Part shown: one piece after another, positions 1-5,459 of the stretch
Layout of the letters: each line of letters opens with the position of its first letter
Position numbering within the stretch: position 1 is the stretch's first letter
NCBI GenBank assembly: GCA_002714305.1
Contig: PAWY01000044.1
Coordinates: 11,575-17,033, forward strand
Reading direction: 5' to 3'
Source: Methanobacteriota archaeon
GTDB taxonomy: Archaea; Thermoplasmatota; Poseidoniia; Poseidoniales; Poseidoniaceae
Length of the DNA stretch: 5,459 nucleotides
Made by a program: the position numbers and the translations under genes
Notes under the pieces: generated by a model
What the model was told of the DNA's origin: nothing
Database searches by the model: none
The model's input: the letters and a program-made list of their open reading frames with translations, nothing else

Positions 1-639
1 TGGGTCCTCAACATCACGGACCACCAAAGGTTTCCCGGGTCGTGCAATGGCCGCTTTTTCGGCGGCGATGGCCACGAGGGTATCGCCGAGAATATCGGTG
101 TGCTCGAGACTCAGCGATGTGATGGCCGCCACATCGGCGTGCAGTGCCCTGGTCGCGTCAAGCCGCCCTCCGAGTCCAGTTTCGAGCAGGAGTACTTTGA
201 TGGAGAGGCGTGAGGCCACCACGAGGGCGACGAGCAAGGTCGTTTCAAAGAACGTGAGCGAGATTTGGGTTCGCTCCACCATGCCATGGACGGCGGCCAA
301 CGCCTCGTCGAATTGAGCGACAGACACCGGACACCCGTTGAACCGAATGCGTTCCTCCACGCGAACAAGGTGGGGCGAGGTAAAGGACACGTGGTCAATG
401 TTGGCCAATCCAAGGGCGGCCCCGAGCGTTGCGACCGTGGTCCCTTTGCCGTTGCTCCCTGCGACGTGGACCGTTTCATACTCGGCCCTTGGAAGGTCCA
501 GTTCAGCGATGGCCAAAGCGGTGTTCTGAAGGCCAAGCGCCATGCCTTTCTGTTTCGTGCTTTCCAGCCAAGCCCGTACGCCTTGACCGTCCACCATGAA
601 CTCCCGACCTTGAGGCCCATCAATGGCTCTTTTCCTCAT
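1..639 (-). CDS. folC: Folylpolyglutamate synthase / dihydrofolate synthase, N-terminal part (cut by window edge)
   Basis: Mur-ligase-family enzyme that adds glutamate to folates (and, in bifunctional members, to dihydropteroate) using ATP in the cytoplasm. The frame is open from 639 to base 1, so 213 residues are visible and the C-terminal half lies outside. Seen in order: the ATP-binding P-loop HVAGSNGKGTT (residues 58-68), SPHLVRVEERIRFNG (88-102), TFFETT (129-134), the family signature ETGLGGRLDATR (153-164), then LEHTDILGDTLVAIAAEKA (178-196). All are typical FolC blocks in the right order. Start choice is uncertain: ATG 639 has GGAAG 5 bases upstream, while ATG 597 (giving MVDGQGVRAWLES) has GGGAG and looks more like a usual FolC N-terminus; ATG 693 is also in frame but would overlap the divergent gene. 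The gene is divergent from the protease gene. FolC is patchy in archaea, since many methanogens lack it. Family call is firm; which of the two activities it has is not decided here. Confidence 0.93.
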   Translation of the reverse strand, partial: MRKRAIDGPQGREFMVDGQGVRAWLESTKQKGMALGLQNTALAIAELDLPRAEYETVHVAGSNGKGTTVATLGAALGLANIDHVSFTSPHLVRVEERIRFNGCPVSVAQFDEALAAVHGMVERTQISLTFFETTLLVALVVASRLSIKVLLLETGLGGRLDATRALHADVAAITSLSLEHTDILGDTLVAIAAEKAAIARPGKPLVVRDVEDP

Positions 640-642
640 CGT

Positions 643-659
643 TTCTTCCGTAGGAAGAA
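643..659. repeat. Perfect inverted repeat between divergent start codons
   Basis: TTCTTCC-GTA-GGAAGAA, with 7-bp arms and a 3-base centre, lies wholly in the 32-bp gap between the folC ATG (639) and the protease ATG (672). One arm also supplies the GGAAG that would act as folC ribosome-binding site. Possible roles are an operator for a dimeric regulator acting on both genes, or a small hairpin in either 5' leader. The symmetry is seen; function is inferred, and a purine-rich site paired with its complement can occur by chance. Confidence 0.4.
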
Positions 660-662
660 CGC

Positions 663-666
663 GAGG
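663..666 (+). promoter_or_regulatory. Candidate ribosome-binding site for the protease gene (GAGG)
   Basis: GAGG lies 5 bases before ATG 672 and supports that start. The alternative in-frame ATG at 696 (protein beginning MSDAETEEG) has only GAGGGG 12 bases upstream, which is rather far. A leaderless transcript starting at 696, with the AT-containing GATAT near 669-673 as a weak TATA element, cannot be excluded. Confidence 0.4.
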
Positions 667-671
667 CTGAT

Positions 672-2903
672 ATGGAAGAGGGGCGTGGACCATCCATGAG
701 CGATGCTGAAACCGAAGAGGGACGCGAAGTCTCCCAGCGGTTTGCCGAGGTCGAAGACGAACTTCGACAGGGCGACAGCCTTGCCTCGCTCATGGCCGAA
801 CAGTGGCGTGGAATGGCCGGTATGGCGGGCATGTTTGTTGCCACGATTACACTGGCCATGTACATCCGGCCGTACTACGATGTTGGCGAACTCCATGCCT
901 TTGGCGCCTCTGGTGCTACGCAAGTTCGCTACGTTGCTTTGGAACTCATCGCAATTTTTGCCTTCACGGCTTTGATCATCTACCTGGCGAAATGGGGCAA
1001 GGACTACCTCATCAAGTACGGCATGTACGTTGTCCTTACGCTTGCTCTGATGTACACACTGGTTCCTTTGGCTCACATGGTCGTGTTGGATTTCGACACT
1101 CAGCCATATGACGTTCAAACCAGCGATGAGCGCAACGGAGCCCTGTTAGGGACATGGGGGGACGATGGATTTGTTCTGTACAACGTGAGCGCAGGCGATT
1201 TCAACACCAGCGTTGACATTACCGCATGGAATGCCTCCAATGGCTACACTGAACCGGTGTGGACCAACACCCACGCTCATCAGGTGAGCGATGTGAACTC
1301 GCCGGTGAGCATGACGACTTCGTCAGAGCTTCTGACCTTCGCATCGGGTGCTTATGCGTGGTCGGTCGACATTGAGACCGGAGACCTCGTGGAGAGTTAT
1401 GCCTGCTACACTTGGAACGAGGGGGAAGCGGTACCGCTGGACAACATGTTTGGCGGCTGTGCCATTGCGGTCTCCGTAGAGGATGCCCTCTACCTCGCGA
1501 ATGCCTTTGATGAACTTCTCCGCTTCAGAACCTTCGAAAGCAATCCCGGGGTGTTGACACAAGAAGGACGATGGCGGCTCCCGGGCTTCACCACCGGTGA
1601 TGGCGTCATCACGAGTGAACTCCTTGACGACGATGAATGGCTGTTGGTCACCGCGGCTCAATCGGCCAGCGTTCTTCTTGAATCGACCTCGCCTTCGCTT
1701 GATTTGGGTCATGGCGGAACGAACAACGCCACCTACCTCATGCAAACATTGCCCGCTGAGGATGCGGTGTTTACGACCGCCGATGTTGGCTGGTCGCCGT
1801 TTATGGAAGCGTCGATCACTGAGGCTCAATCACAACCCGATACCCGGCACCAACGCCTCATTTTGTTGGGTGAATCCAACGGCACCATCACGGGCATTGA
1901 ATGGAACGCGACCTTGTCCGAAGAAGAGCGATACTCGGCCCAAGACCGAATGAACCTCGGAAGTTTGGTGGATGAGGTGACCTCCGTTCGCATCACTGAC
2001 TTGGACGCCTCTGGCCACTCGGATTTGCTGATTTCAGGCGATGGACAAGCCCACTGGCTATACACCACGTCCCTTGTGAATCGGGCGAGTTTCCCTGTCC
2101 CAGACAACACCGCGGCGGCGTTCTTTGCCGTCGACGGCGACGAGGCCGACCTGGTTGTCTTGAGTCCGGGCGAGATGGCAGGCTCAACCTTGGTGCAAAC
2201 CGGTGAACTGACCTCAGAGATGTTCCCGCTCTACGGTTTGCAACTCCTCAACGGGCCGACCCTTGTGGGCATCGTTGCCTCTCTGCTGCTGCTCTTATTG
2301 CTCGTGGTCCACAGCGAGTGGTACGTCGTGAACACCACGGGCGTCCTCCTCGGTGCTGGCGTGTGCGTGATGTTGGGTGTGACCTTTGTGCCTGCGCTGG
2401 CCATTTTGTTCATGATTCTCGCCGCCGTTTACGATTTCTGGGCCGTCTACAAATCAAAACACATGCTCGATTTGGCCGATACCATGGTTGGCTTGCGCCT
2501 CCCAATCCTTCTTGTTGCGCCGCAAGATAGCGACTATTCATTGATTGAGGAAACCGAACGCGCCAAGCGGTCTGTCTCTTCCAAGGGCACTGAGCCCGCT
2601 GCCAAACCGAAGCGAAGCAAGAAAGGCAGCGAAGCCATGTTCATGGGCTTGGGCGACATCATTTTCCCCGGCATGCTGGTGTTGTCGGCCATTCAATGGC
2701 TGGATGCAGAGGCTGCCTTCGAGGTCGCCATGTTCACCCTGATTGGGGCGTTGCTCGGGTACCTTGCGCTCATGACGTACGTCGCTCGTGGAAAGGCACA
2801 AGCCGGTTTGCCTTTGCTGAACGGTGGTGCCATTCTTGGGTTCTTCATCGGGGGTTTGCTCTTCCTCGGCGTCGACATTTTTAGTTTCAATATCTCGTGG
2901 TGA
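672..2903 (+). CDS. Presenilin-like GxGD intramembrane aspartyl protease (A22 clan) with large extracytoplasmic insert
   Basis: I recognise this as a presenilin/signal-peptide-peptidase-clan protease, which cleaves substrates inside the membrane with two aspartates. Nine hydrophobic segments are predicted at about residues 49-66, 85-107, 114-138, 519-547, 550-573, 574-592, 657-676, 681-704 and 711-737. Catalytic motifs sit where presenilins have them: Y587-D588 in segment 6, GLGD (659-662, Asp662) in segment 7, and AGLP (711-714, for the PALP motif) opening segment 9. Lysines and arginines after segments 2, 6 and 8 put the N-terminus and the 593-655 loop in the cytoplasm, as in presenilins. 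The acidic N-terminus (1-48) is soluble. Oddity: residues about 141-518 form a large soluble domain between segments 3 and 4, making 743 residues against roughly 300 for usual archaeal members. TGA at 2901-2903 overlaps the serS ribosome-binding site. Start could be 696. Family call rests on motifs and topology; substrate is unknown. Confidence 0.85.
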   Translation: MEEGRGPSMSDAETEEGREVSQRFAEVEDELRQGDSLASLMAEQWRGMAGMAGMFVATITLAMYIRPYYDVGELHAFGASGATQVRYVALELIAIFAFTALIIYLAKWGKDYLIKYGMYVVLTLALMYTLVPLAHMVVLDFDTQPYDVQTSDERNGALLGTWGDDGFVLYNVSAGDFNTSVDITAWNASNGYTEPVWTNTHAHQVSDVNSPVSMTTSSELLTFASGAYAWSVDIETGDLVESYACYTWNEGEAVPLDNMFGGCAIAVSVEDALYLANAFDELLRFRTFESNPGVLTQEGRWRLPGFTTGDGVITSELLDDDEWLLVTAAQSASVLLESTSPSLDLGHGGTNNATYLMQTLPAEDAVFTTADVGWSPFMEASITEAQSQPDTRHQRLILLGESNGTITGIEWNATLSEEERYSAQDRMNLGSLVDEVTSVRITDLDASGHSDLLISGDGQAHWLYTTSLVNRASFPVPDNTAAAFFAVDGDEADLVVLSPGEMAGSTLVQTGELTSEMFPLYGLQLLNGPTLVGIVASLLLLLLLVVHSEWYVVNTTGVLLGAGVCVMLGVTFVPALAILFMILAAVYDFWAVYKSKHMLDLADTMVGLRLPILLVAPQDSDYSLIEETERAKRSVSSKGTEPAAKPKRSKKGSEAMFMGLGDIIFPGMLVLSAIQWLDAEAAFEVAMFTLIGALLGYLALMTYVARGKAQAGLPLLNGGAILGFFIGGLLFLGVDIFSFNISW
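1092..2225 (+). other. Extracytoplasmic beta-propeller-like domain inside the protease (residues 141-518)
   Basis: This region encodes the insert between membrane segments 3 and 4. It has no long hydrophobic run and alternates short beta-strand-like stretches with D/G/N turns. Several units resemble propeller blades: SGAYAWSVDIETGDLVES (225-242) looks like a PQQ-type strand with a TG turn; ITDLDASGHSDLLISGDG (441-458) and FFAVDGDEADLVVLSPG (484-500) look like degenerate FG-GAP/VCBS blades with acidic loops. Further candidate blades are near 156-183, 262-300, 310-345 and 392-412. Six N-X-S/T sequons (N171, N178, N187, N352, N403, N412) and only two cysteines (C245, C263) fit an exported, possibly glycosylated, single-disulphide fold. 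By positive-inside reasoning the domain faces outside. The propeller fold is an inference from patterns, not an established assignment. Confidence 0.6.
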
Positions 2904-2904
2904 T
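2899..2904 (+). promoter_or_regulatory. serS ribosome-binding site GGTGAT overlapping the protease stop codon
   Basis: GGTGAT matches the complement of the archaeal 16S rRNA 3' end (ATCACC) and lies 4 bases before ATG 2909. It contains the TGA stop (2901-2903) of the protease gene, so ribosomes ending the first gene cover the site, which favours translational coupling. It fixes the serS start at 2909 rather than the in-frame GTG at 2897. Confidence 0.75.
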
Positions 2905-2908
2905 CTCT

Positions 2909-4201
2909 ATGCTTGACATGAACATGTTCCGGGAACACGCTGATGTGATTCGAGCCGACCACACCAAGCGAGGTTTACCTCATGACAACATCGAGAAAGT
3001 GATTGAACTCGACCAGGCATGGCGCAACCTTCTCCATGAAACCGATCAACTTCGCCGTGCGAAGAACGAGGCTGCCCGTGGCATCGGTGCCGCCAAGAAA
3101 GCCGGCGATAACGAGGCGGCGAACGCCATTCTCGCCAAGGTTGCTGACCTCGGTGAGAAGATTTCTGAAATGGAAGGAAAGACCAACGAGGCCATGACCG
3201 TTCGAGACCGCCTGCGAATGTCCATTCCCAACATCCTTCACTCGGACGTCCCCGTTGGCGAAGACGAATCGGGCAACACGGTTCATGCCGTTCATGGAAC
3301 CAAACCCGAATTTGACTTTGAGCCACGCACGCACAACGAGCTCATCGAAATGAACCGCTGGGTTGACCTCAAGCGAGCGGCCAAAATCACGGGTAGCCGT
3401 TTCTTTTTCCTCAAAGGCGACCTGGCTCGTCTTGAATTTGCCCTCCAACAATACGCTGTCGACTTCCTTCGCCAGCGTGAATACACGTTTGTTCAACCCC
3501 CGGTCATGATGAACCGTGAGGCTTACGAAGGCGTCACCGACCTCGGTGATTTTGAAACCGTCATGTACGGCATTGAGCCCGACAAGTACTACATGATCGC
3601 TACATCAGAGCACCCGCTCACGGCGATGTACATGGACGAAACGATTCCAGAAGACCAGATGCCTATGCGCATGGTGGGCGTTTCGCAGTGTTTCCGTCGA
3701 GAGGTCGGAAGCCACGGCCAGAGCGACCTCGGAATTTGGAGGGTTCACCAGTTTACCAAGATTGAACAAATCATCATCGCCAAGCCCGAGGATTCCTGGG
3801 CCCTGCACGAGGAGTTGCTCCAAAACTGCACGGATTTGTGGGACAGCCTCGGAATCCACTACGAAATTGTGAACATTTGCACGGGTGACATGGGCACCGT
3901 GGCTGCGAAGAAATACGACCTCGAAGCCTGGATTCCCGGCGCCAACCAGTACAAAGAAATTGTATCTTGTTCCAACTGCACCGACTACCAAGCCAACCGA
4001 CTGAGCATTCGGTACGGTCAGCCTGGACACCCCAACCAACCCATTGTCCACACGCTCAATTCAACCGCCGTGGCTACTTCACGGGCGTTGGTGGCCATCA
4101 TGGAGCAGAACCAACTTGAGGACGGGCGTGTTTCCATCCCACAAGTATTGCAGCCTTTCATGGGCGGTCAAACGGTGTTGGAGCCTTGCCAATGGGGTTA
4201 A
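2909..4201 (+). CDS. serS: Seryl-tRNA synthetase (standard class II type)
   Basis: Cytoplasmic enzyme that charges tRNA-Ser (and tRNA-Sec where present) with serine via seryl-adenylate. The 430-residue length is normal for the family. N-terminus MLDMNMFREHADVIR is the usual SerRS opening. A coiled-coil arm that grips the tRNA spans roughly residues 27-100, rich in E, K, A and R. The class II core follows: FVQPPVMMNREAYEGV (194-209), ATSEHPL (231-237), motif 2 FRREVGSHGQSDLGIWRVHQ (262-281), the substrate/zinc-free active-site block ANQYKEIVSCSNCTDYQANR (345-364), and motif 3 HTLNSTAVATSRALVAIMEQ (381-400). This is the common form, not the rare zinc-dependent methanogen SerRS. Motif 3 reads LNSTAVAT instead of the bacterial LNGSGLA, as in archaeal/eukaryotic-like members. 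It starts 5 bp after the protease stop and is probably in one transcript with it. Identification is secure. Confidence 0.97.
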   Translation: MLDMNMFREHADVIRADHTKRGLPHDNIEKVIELDQAWRNLLHETDQLRRAKNEAARGIGAAKKAGDNEAANAILAKVADLGEKISEMEGKTNEAMTVRDRLRMSIPNILHSDVPVGEDESGNTVHAVHGTKPEFDFEPRTHNELIEMNRWVDLKRAAKITGSRFFFLKGDLARLEFALQQYAVDFLRQREYTFVQPPVMMNREAYEGVTDLGDFETVMYGIEPDKYYMIATSEHPLTAMYMDETIPEDQMPMRMVGVSQCFRREVGSHGQSDLGIWRVHQFTKIEQIIIAKPEDSWALHEELLQNCTDLWDSLGIHYEIVNICTGDMGTVAAKKYDLEAWIPGANQYKEIVSCSNCTDYQANRLSIRYGQPGHPNQPIVHTLNSTAVATSRALVAIMEQNQLEDGRVSIPQVLQPFMGGQTVLEPCQWG

Positions 4202-4224
4202 ACCGTCCATTTGGTCAAAATTCG

Positions 4225-4437
4225 TTAGGCCTGGGTAGGCTGAATGTCAATCGTGCAACTGTTTCGATTGAGCAATCCGTTGAACGGGCAATAGCCGAAA
4301 GCCGAAGTTAAAACGCCCCACAGGCCAACGACGAGGAACACCACTTCGATGTGAACCGTGGCGAGGAAATCGAAGATGACCACGCCCGAACCGAACACGG
4401 CTCGTGCTGTGCGTTCCCTTCCTCCGACGTTCTTCAT
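4225..4437 (-). CDS. Small DUF2892 (YgaP-type transmembrane domain) membrane protein
   Basis: A 70-residue protein, convergent with serS and 23 bp from its stop. It opens MKNVGGRERTARAVFG, then has a hydrophobic stretch broken into two short helices (about 15-29 and 30-47), and closes GYCPFNGLLNRNSC (48-61). The pattern N-V-G-x-x-E/D-R-x-x-R, a helical hairpin and G-x-C-P-x-x-x-L-L-x-x-x-x-C is that of the DUF2892 family, found alone or fused to rhodanese domains as in E. coli YgaP. Stand-alone members have no established role; the paired cysteines suggest a link with sulphur or redox chemistry, but that is inference. A short polar tail TIDIQPTQA ends it. No strong ribosome-binding site precedes ATG 4437, so a short-leader or leaderless mRNA is possible. 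Nothing nearby points to a sulphur pathway. Confidence 0.8.
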   Translation of the reverse strand: MKNVGGRERTARAVFGSGVVIFDFLATVHIEVVFLVVGLWGVLTSAFGYCPFNGLLNRNSCTIDIQPTQA

Positions 4438-4523
4438 GAGTCAAAAATCTCGCCTTTTTGCTCTTAAGTGATTGTTTAAATCGCTCCGCGATGCTCATCG
4501 CTTCTTCATCGCAGACACGCTCT
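4438..4523 (-). promoter_or_regulatory. Gap before the DUF2892 gene with a candidate archaeal TATA box (TTTAAA, 4475-4480)
   Basis: This 86-bp gap between two same-strand genes is AT-richer than its surroundings. TTTAAA at 4475-4480 lies about 38-43 bases upstream of ATG 4437. With the archaeal TATA-to-start distance of about 25 bases this would place transcription start near 4451 with a short leader. The gap suggests the DUF2892 gene can be transcribed on its own even though it shares a strand with the upstream gene. Promoter function is inferred from position and composition only. Confidence 0.4.
4488..4501. repeat. Short inverted repeat GCGATG-CT-CATCGC
   Basis: A perfect 6-bp-arm palindrome with a 2-base centre, lying 22 bp past the stop of the upstream minus-strand gene (4524) and 7 bp upstream of the TTTAAA candidate promoter. 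CATCGC is repeated again at 4507-4512. Position suits a regulator site just upstream of a TATA box. No T-run follows on the minus strand, so it is not a convincing terminator. Confidence 0.3.
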
Positions 4524-5459
4524 TCAATTGAGTTCCCAAAATTGGTTCTTCTCCTGGCGTTCCTCTTGCAGGTCGTGGTCGTAGACCAGATACGTTGTGT
4601 CGTCCGTTTCAAAGCGGGTGAGGTTTCCAGCCTTGTGTTGAGCGACGATTTTGCTCGTCGTGACTTTTTTCGTGAAGTTGTTTCGATGATCCGGGATCAG
4701 GCCGTTGAGTCGTTGACCGTCAAACTCAGCCTCCCTCATCCAAACCTCCTCCTTGCTGTCGGCGCGAAGTTCAAAGTCCACGCGTTGATGCAAAGTATAG
4801 CCGCCGTCCGAGAAGAGACGGAGACTCCAAGCGCCCTGTTCTTGGCCCGGCAGGGTAGCGTTGCCGACGTCGATGTCCCTCACGTAGTGCCAGCGGTCGC
4901 CGTGGTCGCGATCGTCCGCACTGGCCGGATAGAGCCCCACCCAGGCATCCCTGTGTTGGGGAGGGTTGGTGATGCTGAATCGGACAGGTTGACGGTGATT
5001 GAAGGACAGCACCTCAAGGTGCGTTGAAGCGCTACCCGCGGTTCCTGTTTCCGCCATGGACGAGTGTCCTTCCGCGGACCCCATTCTTATCGCGGTGGCA
5101 ACTGTCACGAATGCGCCAATGCCAAACATTACCGTACCCGGAATTAACATTGCGAGCTTGTCCCCGCCCGCAGATATGGATCCTATGATGAAAAGCGGTA
5201 AACCCATGCTGAACAAGATTACGCCAAGGACTGCTCTTCTCTTGGAGGAAGGGGGGGCATTGGATTTGAATCCCATGTTCAAGAGCGTTCCCAAAGCCCC
5301 GACGAAAATAAATCCGCCTATACCCATGAATATGGCGCCAGGAATGAGCATCCCAAGGACTTCCTTCTTCTCCTCGTTTTGAATCCACATAACGACCTCG
5401 CCACCGTCGGTGTTTTGTGCCGTAATGGTGGTCGTGCCGGCCATGCAACCGTGGCATGC
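4524..5459 (-). CDS. Multi-domain membrane protein: DUF3592-like tail, repeated membrane segments, C-terminal beta-sandwich (5' end probably outside)
   Basis: The frame is open to the window edge. Numbering here starts at the first visible ATG, 5444 (306 residues). Residues 7-30 (ITAQNTDGGEVVMWIQ and on) followed by a membrane helix resemble the end of a DUF3592 domain, where a closing strand of the type YNPxNPxEAVL precedes a helix; so the true start may lie upstream. Three hydrophobic segments are seen at about 30-55, 71-91 and 97-119. The first and third repeat each other (MLIPGAIFMGIGGF against MLIPGTVMFGIGAF). A polar linker (120-140) leads to a beta-rich domain (141-229) with DAWVGLYP (166-173), RWHYV (184-188) and GAWSLRLFSDGGY (204-216), a pattern like SKICH-type beta-sandwiches (x-D-W-x-G-L-Y ... 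G-x-x-x-x-R-L-F). The last 75 residues are charged and unrecognised. Another possible start is ATG 5390, preceded by GAGG. No function can be assigned. Confidence 0.72.
   Translation of the reverse strand, partial: ACHGCMAGTTTITAQNTDGGEVVMWIQNEEKKEVLGMLIPGAIFMGIGGFIFVGALGTLLNMGFKSNAPPSSKRRAVLGVILFSMGLPLFIIGSISAGGDKLAMLIPGTVMFGIGAFVTVATAIRMGSAEGHSSMAETGTAGSASTHLEVLSFNHRQPVRFSITNPPQHRDAWVGLYPASADDRDHGDRWHYVRDIDVGNATLPGQEQGAWSLRLFSDGGYTLHQRVDFELRADSKEEVWMREAEFDGQRLNGLIPDHRNNFTKKVTTSKIVAQHKAGNLTRFETDDTTYLVYDHDLQEERQEKNQFWELN

Noticed and set aside
111..623. A 170-codon open frame on the minus strand.
   Set aside because: The adjacent minus-strand frame carries the full set of FolC motifs over the same bases; this frame gives R/S/W/P-rich sequence with no family resemblance.
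265..699. A 144-codon open frame on the plus strand.
   Set aside because: It is antisense to folC and overlaps the protease start; composition looks like a shadow of the real gene.
1323..1829. A 168-codon minus-strand frame opposite the protease ectodomain.
   Set aside because: The plus-strand frame continues through it with intact membrane and catalytic motifs on both sides; the minus frame has shadow-like composition.
2897..2908. GTG at 2897 as the serS start, overlapping the protease gene.
   Set aside because: ATG 2909 gives the normal SerRS N-terminus (MLDMN) and has GGTGAT at the right distance; the GTG would put the ribosome-binding site inside the gene.
4202..4224. A terminator between the convergent serS and DUF2892 genes.
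   Set aside because: Only 23 bp are present, with no clear hairpin and no pyrimidine or T-run long enough on either strand.
4458..5027. A 189-codon open frame on the plus strand.
   Set aside because: It is antisense to the membrane/beta-sandwich gene; apparent V/L-rich stretches arise from the complement of the real coding frame, and no domain pattern is visible.
5442..5458. Inverted repeat CATGC-(7)-GCATG at the right edge.
   Set aside because: Five-base arms are expected by chance, and the site probably lies inside the coding frame that continues beyond the window.
1..5459. Search by eye for tRNA genes, CRISPR repeats, insertion-sequence ends and transposases.
   Set aside because: No TTCRA-type tRNA arm with a matching acceptor stem, no regularly spaced repeats and no transposase motifs were seen; gene order looks like ordinary chromosomal sequence.

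Overview
The window most likely comes from an archaeon, and marine Group II Euryarchaeota (Candidatus Poseidoniales) or close relatives fit best. The evidence is an archaeal-type presenilin-like membrane protease, a GGTGAT ribosome-binding site complementary to the archaeal 16S rRNA 3' end, a seryl-tRNA synthetase of the archaeal/eukaryotic-like flavour, short intergenic gaps, and many membrane proteins with glycosylation-type sequons. This taxonomic call is an inference from memory of families, not a search result.

Layout. Positions 1-639 on the minus strand hold the N-terminal half of a folylpolyglutamate synthase (FolC); it runs off the left edge. A 32-bp spacer with a perfect 7-bp-arm inverted repeat (643-659) separates it from a divergent gene. 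That gene (672-2903, plus) encodes a 743-residue GxGD aspartyl protease of the presenilin/signal-peptide-peptidase clan, with nine predicted membrane segments. Its YD, GLGD and AGLP active-site motifs are all present. About 375 extracytoplasmic residues are inserted between membrane segments 3 and 4, and they look like a beta-propeller. serS follows (2909-4201, plus), 5 bp after the protease stop, with its ribosome-binding site overlapping that stop codon. The right side is convergent to serS: a small DUF2892-type membrane protein (4225-4437, minus), and a multi-domain membrane protein (4524 to the right edge, minus) with what looks like the tail of a DUF3592 domain, a repeated hydrophobic segment and a C-terminal beta-sandwich.

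How the genes work together. FolC (folate polyglutamylation) and SerRS (translation) are housekeeping enzymes. The protease and serS look co-transcribed and translationally coupled, which suggests constitutive expression of the protease. The two minus-strand membrane proteins may form a second transcription unit, although an AT-rich candidate promoter precedes the smaller one.

The most notable item is the presenilin-like protease carrying a large ectodomain. Archaeal members of this family, as I remember them, are normally about 300 residues and lack such a domain. No tRNA, rRNA, CRISPR array, insertion sequence or phage feature was seen.
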